Assembly: GCA_020854925.1 (NCBI GenBank)
Contig: JAHKLV010000194.1
Location: 1-9,259, forward strand
DNA from: Candidatus Methanofastidiosia archaeon
Lineage (GTDB): Archaea; Methanobacteriota_B; Thermococci; Methanofastidiosales; NM3
Reading direction: 5' to 3'
DNA: 9,259 nucleotides
The position numbers were made by a program, and so were the translations under genes. Below are positions 1-5,960 of the stretch, in pieces. Positions within the stretch are counted from its first letter, which is position 1. Every line of letters begins with the position of its first letter. The notes beneath the pieces were generated by a model, which saw nothing but the letters and a program-made list of their open reading frames with translations, searched no databases and was not told the DNA's origin.

Positions 1-281
1 ATGATGAGAAGCATCGCGTCTCGGGGGTCCGTATCGAGGTGCGTGAGGTCCCGAAGCACCGCGTTGAGGTAGATGTCCTCCGTCGTGGCGACGCTCTCGG
101 CGCCATAGGTAGAGATGTAATCCTTATAAAAGTCCGAACAGCCGTTCCAGCCGGTGTTAAAGACGCTATAGTCGGCCTCGCGGGTAAGCATGGGCACGAC
201 AAGCGGCACGAGCACCATGACAAAGGCAAGCCCGAAGATGGCCGAGTACACGTAAAAGCGGCGCATGGTGCGGGATATCAT
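1..281 (-). CDS. DUF4350-type membrane protein, N-terminal part (runs off left edge)
   Basis: This reading frame is open from an ATG at 281 to the window edge: 93 complete codons, starting MISRTMRRFYVYSAIFGLAF. One membrane helix is visible at about residues 10-31. It is followed by DYSVFNTGWNGCSDF (residues 37-51), which resembles the DUF4350 signature, where a tyrosine/asparagine/tryptophan/glycine motif opens an extracytoplasmic Rossmann-like domain. The ATG overlaps the TGA of the upstream 562-residue gene as ATGA, so translation is probably coupled; GGGTGG at 288-293 can act as ribosome binding site. In archaea DUF4350 genes commonly sit with MoxR ATPase, DUF58 and DUF4129 genes, which fits the upstream neighbour and predicts MoxR/DUF58 to the left. 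Biochemical function is unknown. The family call rests on a short N-terminal stretch. Confidence 0.75.
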   Translation of the reverse strand, partial: MISRTMRRFYVYSAIFGLAFVMVLVPLVVPMLTREADYSVFNTGWNGCSDFYKDYISTYGAESVATTEDIYLNAVLRDLTHLDTDPRDAMLLI

Positions 282-1966
282 CGCCGACCACCCATCCGTC
301 CCGATACGCGGGTGAGGGCGGCAAAGAACGCCTCGTAGACCGAAAACCCGATGTGGCGTGAGGAGTAGCGGGACAGCTCGAACGACTTCGTGATGACAGG
401 TGCGTCGTCCCGGGTGTAGGTGAGGCGGCGAAGCGTCTCGTCGATGTCCCGGTGCGTCGTGTCGCGCGAAAGACGAAGCGCGCCGATGCGCTCAAGCAGG
501 TCTATGAGGGCGCCGTAGCCCACGATGACGGCGTCCTTGAAGGATGTTATGGAACCGAGAAGCGATAGCTCCGTGCGGAAGACCTCCTGCTCGCTCACGG
601 GTACGGCGGCTTCGGGAACCGAGGGCACCGGACGAGCGGGGCGGCGTCTGAGGGCGGCGATGCCGAGCGCGGCCACGATAACGGCTACCGCAAGGGAAAG
701 AAGGGACGTCGTATGCTCGCGGGCATATGCCGCCGCCTTGGAAAGGCCGGACGGGATCGTCCTGTCAAAGATCGACGCAGGGGGCTCGACAACGATCTGC
801 ACCGTGGGAGACCGCGCATAACGATAGATGCCGTCGATGGGATGGTATTCTGCATAGGCGGTGACCGTAAGAGACGACACGTAGGCGATGTCACGCTCGA
901 CGAGGTAGGTGCCGGTGCCATCGGTGATTGTGGCAATAGGTGTTCCCGATACCGTCACCGCCACGGGTCGACCGGCAAGCGGCAGGCCGTACGCGTCGGT
1001 AAGCGTGCCGAACAGCTGCAGGGAATCATTGCCCTCGCCGTGCTGGTATGTCCGGTCGAGGGTAAGGACGGTACCCAGCGACACGTCCACGACCACGGTG
1101 TTTGAGACGTAGTCCGTGCCGCCGTGCGATGACCGAGCCTGGAACGAGAGGGTTTCGGCGGGGGCGTTGGGAAGCCGGTAGGAAAGCATCACGCGACCCT
1201 TCGTGTCGGTGGTACCCGTCGCTACGGGAGCGTCATCGACAAAAAGCGTTACCAGTGTATCCCGTACGGGGGCGCCGTCGACAAAAAAGAGGGTATAGAC
1301 GTCGTACGTGCGCGACGGGGAGAGCTCTGACACCCGAATGCTAAACAGCGAATAGTCGGCGCCTATTGCCTCTTCGAGTGCCGAGAGCGCTTCATCGAAC
1401 ATCCCCAGGCGCGCCGCAAACGACGCGTAGGCGGTAAGAAGGCCCACCACGCTGACACCGAGGCCCGCCAGGGCCATGATGTCGTCCTCAAGGCCGTCAA
1501 GGCCAAGGGCAAGCGCGGAGAGGCGCTCACGCGCGTCGATGTACGCGGAAGGATACAGCAACGGGTCGCCTGCCGCCCCTAGGAGCGCAAGGTCATTGGC
1601 GAGGGCTGGCACGTCCGCCACGGCGGTGGCAAGATACGACCCGATGACAGCCGCGGGCGGGTAGAAAGAGGAAAGCGGTACCTCCCGCTCGACCGAGGCA
1701 AGACCTTGGGCGGTCTGCATAACGGGCGCAAGGAGTGCCGAAAGGCGCACGCGCTCAGCTGTCGCATCCCCGTATGAACCGGAAGAAAGAAGCGAAAAGC
1801 AGCCGGCCGCACGGTCTGTGGCGCCTTGGAAGTAGGAGAGAAGCGCCATAGGGTCGTACGCGCCGTCGTCCACCTTTTCATGGGGTGTGGCGGCGGCTAA
1901 CGGGGATACATTAATAAGGATGACAAGGAGAGTCACAAGAAGGTACCGAAATACCTTTCTATTCAT
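278..1966 (-). CDS. Exported membrane-anchored protein with Ig-like domains and DUF4129-like C-terminus
   Basis: A 562-residue protein. The start at 1966 (MNRKVFRYLLVTLLVILINV) is chosen because it opens directly with a signal peptide ending near AAA at 24-26; the frame is open 36 codons further upstream, but that extension is not signal-like and would overlap the divergent gene. Order of parts: alpha-helical domain about 35-205; two beta-sandwich Ig-like segments about 208-296 and 298-394, each with the VxG/TxTDxxG pattern of carboxypeptidase-regulatory or transthyretin-like folds; membrane helix 418-438 followed by RRR; and a cytosolic tail about 475-552 like DUF4129 (a YGALIDLLERIGALRLSRD-type stretch, then a helical SFELSRYSSR motif). 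DUF4129 tails occur in TgpA-like proteins and in MoxR-DUF58 operons; no transglutaminase Cys-His-Asp core is visible here. It probably forms an operon with the DUF4350 gene. Likely an envelope-associated complex component; exact role unknown. Confidence 0.8.
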   Translation of the reverse strand: MNRKVFRYLLVTLLVILINVSPLAAATPHEKVDDGAYDPMALLSYFQGATDRAAGCFSLLSSGSYGDATAERVRLSALLAPVMQTAQGLASVEREVPLSSFYPPAAVIGSYLATAVADVPALANDLALLGAAGDPLLYPSAYIDARERLSALALGLDGLEDDIMALAGLGVSVVGLLTAYASFAARLGMFDEALSALEEAIGADYSLFSIRVSELSPSRTYDVYTLFFVDGAPVRDTLVTLFVDDAPVATGTTDTKGRVMLSYRLPNAPAETLSFQARSSHGGTDYVSNTVVVDVSLGTVLTLDRTYQHGEGNDSLQLFGTLTDAYGLPLAGRPVAVTVSGTPIATITDGTGTYLVERDIAYVSSLTVTAYAEYHPIDGIYRYARSPTVQIVVEPPASIFDRTIPSGLSKAAAYAREHTTSLLSLAVAVIVAALGIAALRRRPARPVPSVPEAAVPVSEQEVFRTELSLLGSITSFKDAVIVGYGALIDLLERIGALRLSRDTTHRDIDETLRRLTYTRDDAPVITKSFELSRYSSRHIGFSVYEAFFAALTRVSGRMGGRR

Positions 1967-1987
1967 ACAACACCAGCAAAGCATACG

Positions 1988-1996
1988 CATATAAAC
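1988..1996. promoter_or_regulatory. Shared TATA-like box between divergent genes
   Basis: The 58-bp spacer between the divergent starts at 1966 and 2025 holds one clear A/T-rich element, CATATAAAC. Read on the minus strand it gives TTTATATG, 7 of 8 matches to the archaeal TTTATATA box. Its centre lies about 26 bp from the minus-strand ATG, so that mRNA would be leaderless or nearly so. Read on the plus strand it would place transcription start around 2018, giving a leader of only about 7 nt for the 2025 gene. Whether one element serves both directions is inference. Confidence 0.5.
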
Positions 1997-2024
1997 GTTT
2001 TGACGATAGGGCGCGGCGAGGCAC

Positions 2025-2810
2025 ATGAAACCCAGCAAAGGCATCTCATCCCTCGTGGGGGCACTGTTCATCATACTCTCCGTGACAGGGTACGTTCTCT
2101 ACCCGTTGGAGCCGGTGATGGCCCGCGCGGCGCTTTCCGGCATCTTTATCGGGGTGTTCCTCCTTTTTTCCACGGTGCGCTACCGCATGCCGGAAACGGT
2201 GTCATCGGCGGTCATGGCCTCCTCGGCCGCATCGCTTTCGTCCGTCATGCAGGGCCTTGAGCTCAAGGGCACCGGCATCTTCGTCCCGCGGACCGCCGCG
2301 CTTGGGGCGGACAAGGTCTTCGTGCCGCTCCATCCCGGCCCCCTCGCCATCAAGCGGGCGCTCCTTACCGAGGACCGCGTCTTCTTCACCCAGGGATTCA
2401 CCAAGGACTACGGCGCCTTCGTGAACGCGCCCGGGGCAGAGGTGCTCGCACTCTGCGAGCAAGAGGCACAGGCGTCGTTTGCCGGCGTCGGGGCGCAAAT
2501 GATGTGCTCGATGGTAAAGATTGTCGAGGGTATCGACCTTGTCTCGTCTGTTGACGCAGACTACGACGAGGAGGCGGGTACGCTCAAGGTGGCCTTCTCG
2601 CACGGCACCTACGACGGCCTGTGCCGCGAGCTTCGCGCCGCACACCCCGACGTGTGCCTGCAGGCGTGCTGCCCGGTCTGCGCCACCATCCTCTCCTCAT
2701 TCGCGAAGGCGGAGGACCGGCCGCTGCAGGTTTACGAATCCACGCGCGAGGCGGGAAAGGTCCGCATCCGCGCACGCTTCCTGGAGTGGGGGACCGATGC
2801 GGACGAATGA
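2025..2810 (+). CDS. Two-helix membrane protein with Cys-rich soluble domain, unknown function
   Basis: A 261-residue protein. Two membrane helices lie near the N-terminus (about 8-26 and 33-50), followed by a soluble alpha/beta domain (about 75-255). Recognisable stretches are GTGIFVPRTAALGADKVFVP (82-101), TEDRVFFTQGF (115-125), MVKIVEGIDLVSSVDADYDE (163-182) and a cysteine cluster CLQACCPVC (211-219), with a further Cys at 200. The overall pattern recalls an archaeal family of unknown function found near MoxR/DUF58/DUF4129 genes (possibly DUF7982-like); this is from memory and not firm. GAGG at 2018-2021 precedes the ATG by only 3 nt. The gene is divergent from the DUF4129-like/DUF4350 operon and overlaps the next small membrane-protein gene by 14 bp, so the pair is likely co-transcribed and co-translated. 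No catalytic motif recognised. Confidence 0.85.
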   Translation: MKPSKGISSLVGALFIILSVTGYVLYPLEPVMARAALSGIFIGVFLLFSTVRYRMPETVSSAVMASSAASLSSVMQGLELKGTGIFVPRTAALGADKVFVPLHPGPLAIKRALLTEDRVFFTQGFTKDYGAFVNAPGAEVLALCEQEAQASFAGVGAQMMCSMVKIVEGIDLVSSVDADYDEEAGTLKVAFSHGTYDGLCRELRAAHPDVCLQACCPVCATILSSFAKAEDRPLQVYESTREAGKVRIRARFLEWGTDADE

Positions 2811-3045
2811 CACGTTCGCCCTTTCCTTCATTGTCTGGATAGGGCTCATGCTCGTCTTTGCCGGCACGGCAGAGCCGGCGCTCTTCATCATCCTCATCCT
2901 CATCGGATTCCTCATCCTGCGCGAGCTCTTCGACACGTCGCTCACGTTCCAGCAGAAGGATCGGCTCAACTTCTTCCTCTATGTCGGCGTCATCTTCTTC
3001 ATGATAGTGGTGGCGCAAAAGGTCGTGGAGATCCTTCAGTCCTAG
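2797..3045 (+). CDS. Small three-helix membrane protein
   Basis: An 82-residue protein starting MRTNDTFALSFIVWIGLMLV. Three hydrophobic segments (about 7-22, 26-42 and 58-74) make it an integral membrane protein; the loop RELFDTSLTFQQKDRLN (42-58) is the only polar stretch. The frame is open far upstream (to 2521), but that part is out-of-frame translation of the preceding gene, and the ATG at 2797 fits the first hydrophobic helix. GGAG at 2783-2786 and the G-rich run just after it are possible ribosome binding sites. It overlaps the end of the 261-residue gene by 14 bp, implying translational coupling and a shared function. Its TAG stop is followed 14 nt later by a strong hairpin, so TAG works here as an ordinary stop. 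No family recognised. Confidence 0.8.
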   Translation: MRTNDTFALSFIVWIGLMLVFAGTAEPALFIILILIGFLILRELFDTSLTFQQKDRLNFFLYVGVIFFMIVVAQKVVEILQS

Positions 3046-3058
3046 GTGACCGCATACG

Positions 3059-3077
3059 AGGGCACACCGGGTGCCCT
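3059..3077 (+). terminator. Hairpin after the small membrane-protein gene
   Basis: A perfect 7-bp inverted repeat AGGGCAC/GTGCCCT with a 5-nt loop starts 14 nt after the TAG stop. It lacks an immediate U-tract, although the sequence after it turns A/T-rich and holds a short T run at about 3115-3119. It probably marks the 3' end of the two-gene transcript starting at 2025. Confidence 0.5.
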
Positions 3078-3106
3078 TCGTGCTAATGTTAAGATATTTG
3101 CAAAAA

Positions 3107-3145
3107 GTATATCATTTTTATTGGTATTAAGGCAGAAAATTTAAG
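3107..3145 (+). promoter_or_regulatory. A/T-rich promoter region of wecB
   Basis: Between the hairpin and wecB the sequence becomes strongly A/T-rich. Two TATA-like candidates are visible: AGTATATC at 3107-3114 and AAAATTTAAG at 3136-3145. The first would start transcription near 3138, upstream of both possible wecB starts; the second near 3167, just ahead of the GGAGG at 3173-3177. The sequence alone does not decide between them. Confidence 0.4.
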
Positions 3146-3186
3146 AGGCGGGTATGCGATACGTGGTATCCAGGAGGATACCGTGT

Positions 3187-4251
3187 ATGGTACGCATCGC
3201 CACCGTCATCGGGGCACGCCCCCAGTTCATCAAGGCGGCACCCGTCTCCCGCGCGCTTGCGGGCGTGGCTGACGAGATTCTCATCCACACCGGGCAGCAC
3301 TACGACCCGGGGATGAGCGACGTCTTTTTCGAGGAGATGCACATCCCCGTGCCGACCTACAATCTCGGCATCGGTTCCTGGACCCAGGGGCACCAGACGG
3401 GAGAGATGCTCAAAGGGATCGAATCCATCCTCCTCTCCGACGAGCCCGACATCGTGCTCGTGTACGGAGACACGAACTCGACGCTTGCCGGCGCGCTTGC
3501 CGCGGCCAAGCTCCACCTTCCCGTGGCCCATGTGGAAGCGGGTCTGCGAAGCTTTGACAAGTCGATGCCGGAAGAGATAAACAGGATCCTTACCGACCAT
3601 GTCTCCACCCACCTGTTCTGTCCCACGAAGACCGCAGCGGCAAACCTTGCCTCGGAGACCATCATGCAGGGCGTGCACGTCACCGGCGATGTCATGGCCG
3701 ACGCGCTCGCCATGCATGCGCCGGTGGCCGCGCGCTCATCGGAAAAGCTTGCAAGCCTCGGCCTTGTGCCCGGGGCGTACACGCTGTGCACCGTGCACCG
3801 GCAGTCGAACACCGACGACCAGAAGCATCTTGCGGCCATCGTCTCGGCGCTCGGCGACGTGGGCGATGTCGTCATGCCCCTGCATCCCCGGACACGCCGA
3901 GCGCTCGTGCAGGCCGGGCTCTACGAGCAGGCGGCTCAGGCGATGACGCTCATTGAGCCCGTGGGATATCTTGACATGCTGGCGCTCGAACAGAACGCCC
4001 GCCTCATCCTCACCGACTCGGGGGGCGTGCAGAAGGAGGCATACCTCCTCGGCGTGCCGTGTGTCACCCTGCGGGAGAACACGGAATGGACCGAGACCGT
4101 GGACGACGGCTGGAACGTGCTCGTGGGCGCGGACCGGGATGCAATCTGCTCTGCTGCGGCATCCTTCCGCCCGAAGGGGCCGCGCTCAGATGTCTTTGGT
4201 GACGGGAAAGCAAGCGAGCGTATCGCTTCCATCCTTGCCGACAAGGTGTAA
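3187..4251 (+). CDS. wecB: UDP-N-acetylglucosamine 2-epimerase (non-hydrolysing)
   Basis: Interconverts UDP-GlcNAc and UDP-ManNAc in the cytosol, feeding ManNAc/ManNAcA into surface glycans. The 354-residue length matches the family. Motifs in order: GARPQFIKAAPVSR (9-22, Arg11 and Lys16), HTGQHYD (34-40), VYGDTNSTLAG (92-102, with Asp95 as in E. coli WecB), HVEAGLRSFDKSMPEEINR (115-133, Glu117 and the EE pair 129-130), TVHRQSNTDD (202-211, His204), PLHPRTR (231-237) and LTDSGGVQKEAYLLGVPCVT (275-294). The catalytic set (Asp, two Glu, His) is complete. The ATG at 3187 is chosen because the family begins right at this strand and GGAGG lies 9 nt upstream; an in-frame ATG at 3154 with GAGG would add 11 residues. 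No wecC dehydrogenase is adjacent, so the partner enzyme is elsewhere. Monocistronic as far as can be seen. Confidence 0.95.
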   Translation: MVRIATVIGARPQFIKAAPVSRALAGVADEILIHTGQHYDPGMSDVFFEEMHIPVPTYNLGIGSWTQGHQTGEMLKGIESILLSDEPDIVLVYGDTNSTLAGALAAAKLHLPVAHVEAGLRSFDKSMPEEINRILTDHVSTHLFCPTKTAAANLASETIMQGVHVTGDVMADALAMHAPVAARSSEKLASLGLVPGAYTLCTVHRQSNTDDQKHLAAIVSALGDVGDVVMPLHPRTRRALVQAGLYEQAAQAMTLIEPVGYLDMLALEQNARLILTDSGGVQKEAYLLGVPCVTLRENTEWTETVDDGWNVLVGADRDAICSAAASFRPKGPRSDVFGDGKASERIASILADKV

Positions 4252-4263
4252 GGCAACTCCCCC

Positions 4264-4297
4264 CTTCGACGAACGAAGTGCTAATCGAAGAGTTTTT
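4264..4297 (+). terminator. Weak possible terminator after wecB
   Basis: CTTCG at 4264-4268 can pair either with CGAAG at 4274-4278 or with a second CGAAG at 4286-4290. The second pairing is followed within 2 nt by TTTTT (4293-4297). The stems are only 5 bp and the T run overlaps the TATA-like box of the next gene, so this is tentative. Confidence 0.25.
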
Positions 4298-4304
4298 AAA
4301 CATA
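4291..4304 (+). promoter_or_regulatory. TATA-like box of the secreted 313-residue protein
   Basis: AGTTTTTAAACATA contains a good archaeal TATA-type core (TTTTTAAA, 4293-4300). Its centre is about 48 bp upstream of the ATG at 4345, which predicts a transcription start near 4323 and a leader of about 20 nt carrying GTGA at 4337-4340 as ribosome binding site. Confidence 0.5.
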
Positions 4305-4305
4305 T

Positions 4306-4325
4306 TTTCATGATTATCATAATCA
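4306..4325. promoter_or_regulatory. Palindromic operator candidate resembling a Fur box
   Basis: TGATTATCATAATCA (4311-4325) is a perfect inverted repeat with 7-bp arms and a 1-nt centre; it overlaps a second palindrome ATGATTATCAT (4310-4320). It sits between the TATA-like box and the start codon, over the predicted transcription start, where a repressor could block RNA polymerase. The minus-strand reading of 4306-4324 matches 15 of 19 positions of the classical bacterial Fur-box consensus. Whether this organism has a Fur- or DtxR-type regulator is not visible here. Confidence 0.4.
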
Positions 4326-4344
4326 CCATACTAGAAGTGACACT

Positions 4345-5286
4345 ATGACAACGAAAAAGTACCTCTTGGCAGTACTTGCCATCGGCATCATCCTTCTTGC
4401 AGCCGCACCGATGCAGGCAAAGAATTCTCTTCCCGACATGTCGGGTGTTGAAGGCAACTATGATACGGGTGACTTTGCGAACTCGGGAATCGTGAGTTCA
4501 CCACAGGTCACGTTGCAATCCACGAATCCCACCCTTACCTTTGATGAATGGTATGAGGTAGAGGATGAAGAACCGGATTCCTATGACCTTCGCTTTGTAG
4601 TCGTTACACGAGTGTATTCACAGGATGACGAACGTGATGGCATCAACGATATGGTCGTTCTCCCTCTCACGAACTGCCCCAGCAGTTCGGAAGGATGGAT
4701 GTGGAAAGAATTCACCCTTTCTTCCCACGGATTTTACCAGGGAGACACCGTGGTCGTGTCCTTTGTCTTTGACACCAGAGACGCCGCATACAACGATTTT
4801 AAGGGCTGGTTTGTCGACAACGTTAACATCGACGGCACCATCTTCACCTTTAATGGGACTATGGAAGGCTGGCAATCGCAGAATCTCGGCTACGAATTCG
4901 AAGGTCCCGCTTGTACTCCCGACTCCCTCGATGGAGACAAAGAAAAAGATGAGTACTATCAAGGACAGGGCCTCTGGCGATACCTGTACTATGGTGATAA
5001 CGGACAGCTGTGGTACGGCCACATTCCCTCCTCCTCGTGGAGCCCTGTCTCCCTCAAGCCGCTCGTGGACACGCAGCTCAAGGCTGCCCAGGGCCTGTGG
5101 GCATGCATCACGGCCTCGCTTCCCGATGAGCTTTCAGCATCCGCACAGCAACAGATAGCGGCCATCGCCAGCTACATGGAAAACGCCACCGGCATCAGCA
5201 ACGCCGTCTATGCCAACGGCCAGCTTGCAAAGGCGGTCCAGGCCATGGAAGAGCTCATGGCGATGCTTGACATCACGTGCGAATAA
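4345..5286 (+). CDS. Secreted protein with immune-inhibitor-A/MAM-like beta-sandwich
   Basis: A 313-residue exported protein. The signal peptide MTTKKYLLAVLAIGIILLAA ends near residue 25 (MQA). Residues about 37-162 show the pattern of the MAM-like module found in bacterial immune inhibitor A (M6) peptidases: SSPQVTL, LTFDEWYEVED, SYDLRFVVV, the FDTRD acidic stretch and the closing GWFVDNVNI (154-162). There is no HExxH zinc motif or other catalytic core, so this is a stand-alone binding-type domain. A linker with WRYLYYGDNGQLWYG (211-225) leads to an Ala/Gln-rich helical tail (about 240-312) that is not obviously part of the family. Start: ATG with GTGA 4 nt upstream, directly followed by the signal peptide. 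It has its own promoter and a strong terminator, so it is probably a single-gene transcript. Likely a surface or extracellular binding protein; ligand unknown. Confidence 0.8.
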   Translation: MTTKKYLLAVLAIGIILLAAAPMQAKNSLPDMSGVEGNYDTGDFANSGIVSSPQVTLQSTNPTLTFDEWYEVEDEEPDSYDLRFVVVTRVYSQDDERDGINDMVVLPLTNCPSSSEGWMWKEFTLSSHGFYQGDTVVVSFVFDTRDAAYNDFKGWFVDNVNIDGTIFTFNGTMEGWQSQNLGYEFEGPACTPDSLDGDKEKDEYYQGQGLWRYLYYGDNGQLWYGHIPSSSWSPVSLKPLVDTQLKAAQGLWACITASLPDELSASAQQQIAAIASYMENATGISNAVYANGQLAKAVQAMEELMAMLDITCE

Positions 5287-5294
5287 GCAGACCC

Positions 5295-5339
5295 GGCCCG
5301 TACGCGGGCCTTTCTCTTTTCTTCTTTCATTCTTTTCTC
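5295..5339 (+). terminator. Intrinsic terminator of the secreted protein gene
   Basis: A perfect 6-bp GC stem GGCCCG/CGGGCC around a TACG tetraloop starts 8 nt after the TAA stop. It is followed by an almost pure pyrimidine, T-rich tract to 5339. This is the clearest terminator in the window. It separates the convergent 313-residue and DUF457-type genes; the minus-strand side lacks a T-tract, so it works mainly for the plus strand. Confidence 0.8.
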
Positions 5340-5381
5340 GTGTCGCCTTGTGCATCCTTCTGATGCGCAGTAACCCGTAGC

Positions 5382-5891
5382 TTACCCGTGTGAGCCCGCG
5401 ATACGCCCCGTAAGGAGGAGGCGTCGCAGGGCGGCCGGCCGGTACAGCCGATAGCGGAAGATGACCGAGAGGAGTATGACAGCACCGAGCACCTCGGTCG
5501 CCTGCACGTATCCGCTTTCCATGACGCGCTCCCAGTAGTAGGCGACGTCATACGGCGTAGAGGGAAGCGAAATGCCGCGAAGCGGCCAGATAAGCACCGC
5601 CGGCGCACGCCACAACGCATCGAGGGTGTAATGCATGATAGAACCAAAAGCCAGCTCGGGAATGTTCCACCGGACACAGGCAGCAAGCAGGACTATGGCA
5701 AACAGCGTGGTGTGCGCATAGCCGCGCCCTGCGGAAAGGCCGGCTATGTTAAGCGGCTTGTCCAGCAGGTCAGGAAGCATCGCGCCGATAACGAGAAGCC
5801 TGATGTCGTAGCGTGACACGTCCTTCCCATGCTGGTAGGCCAAGGCGAGAAGCACTCCCGTGGCGATGCCGATATGGGCAAGGACATACAT
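5382..5891 (-). CDS. DUF457/YdjM-type membrane-bound metal-dependent hydrolase
   Basis: A 169-residue polytopic membrane protein of the YdjM/DUF457 group (LexA-binding, inner membrane-associated putative hydrolase). Family motifs are present in order: MYVLAHIGIATG (1-12, His6), IGAMLPDLLDKP (35-46, Asp41 and Asp44), GRGYAHTTLF (55-64, His60) and GSIMHYTLDALW (83-94, His87 and Asp91). These His/Asp residues are the expected metal ligands. About four to five hydrophobic segments are seen (e.g. 5-19, 62-75, 93-105, 131-147). The start at 5891 is preferred because the family begins close to the first His motif; an in-frame ATG at 5942 would add 17 residues. No good ribosome binding site precedes 5891, but a TATA-like element lies about 26 bp upstream, which fits a leaderless mRNA. 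The substrate of this family is unknown. It is convergent with the preceding gene. Confidence 0.85.
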   Translation of the reverse strand: MYVLAHIGIATGVLLALAYQHGKDVSRYDIRLLVIGAMLPDLLDKPLNIAGLSAGRGYAHTTLFAIVLLAACVRWNIPELAFGSIMHYTLDALWRAPAVLIWPLRGISLPSTPYDVAYYWERVMESGYVQATEVLGAVILLSVIFRYRLYRPAALRRLLLTGRIAGSHG

Positions 5892-5912
5892 GGCGGTACA
5901 GGGGAGAAAATC

Positions 5913-5922
5913 CTTAAGTATC
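5913..5922. promoter_or_regulatory. TATA-like element between the DUF457-type gene and the decayed small gene
   Basis: CTTAAGTATC is the only TATA-like element in the spacer. Its centre is about 26 bp from the minus-strand ATG at 5891. In the other direction it predicts a start near 5945, just ahead of GGTGAT at 5951-5956. It is a weaker match (6 of 8) than the box at 1988-1996. Confidence 0.35.
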
Positions 5923-5960
5923 TTTGCGAAAAAGGCGAACATACGAAAAGGGTGATATCG

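Noticed and set aside
1967..2074. Upstream extension of the 562-residue gene to an ATG at 2074
   Set aside because: The extra 36 residues are not signal-like, would bury the signal peptide, and would run through the divergent promoter and into the 2025 gene.
2521..2796. N-terminal extension of the 82-residue membrane protein
   Set aside because: The extension is Arg/Ser/Thr-rich out-of-frame translation of the preceding gene; the first membrane helix starts right after ATG 2797.
3043..3045. Pyrrolysine readthrough at the TAG ending the 82-residue protein
   Set aside because: A stable hairpin follows 14 nt later and the readthrough sequence is A/T-rich promoter DNA without protein character, so TAG is an ordinary stop here.
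3127..3717. 196-codon minus-strand frame opposite wecB, and similar long antisense frames at 2202-2645, 2584-3018, 4618-5022 and 6793-7188
   Set aside because: They mirror strongly supported genes on the other strand, have no recognisable domain, and arise from GC-rich codon use; no ribosome binding site or promoter supports them.
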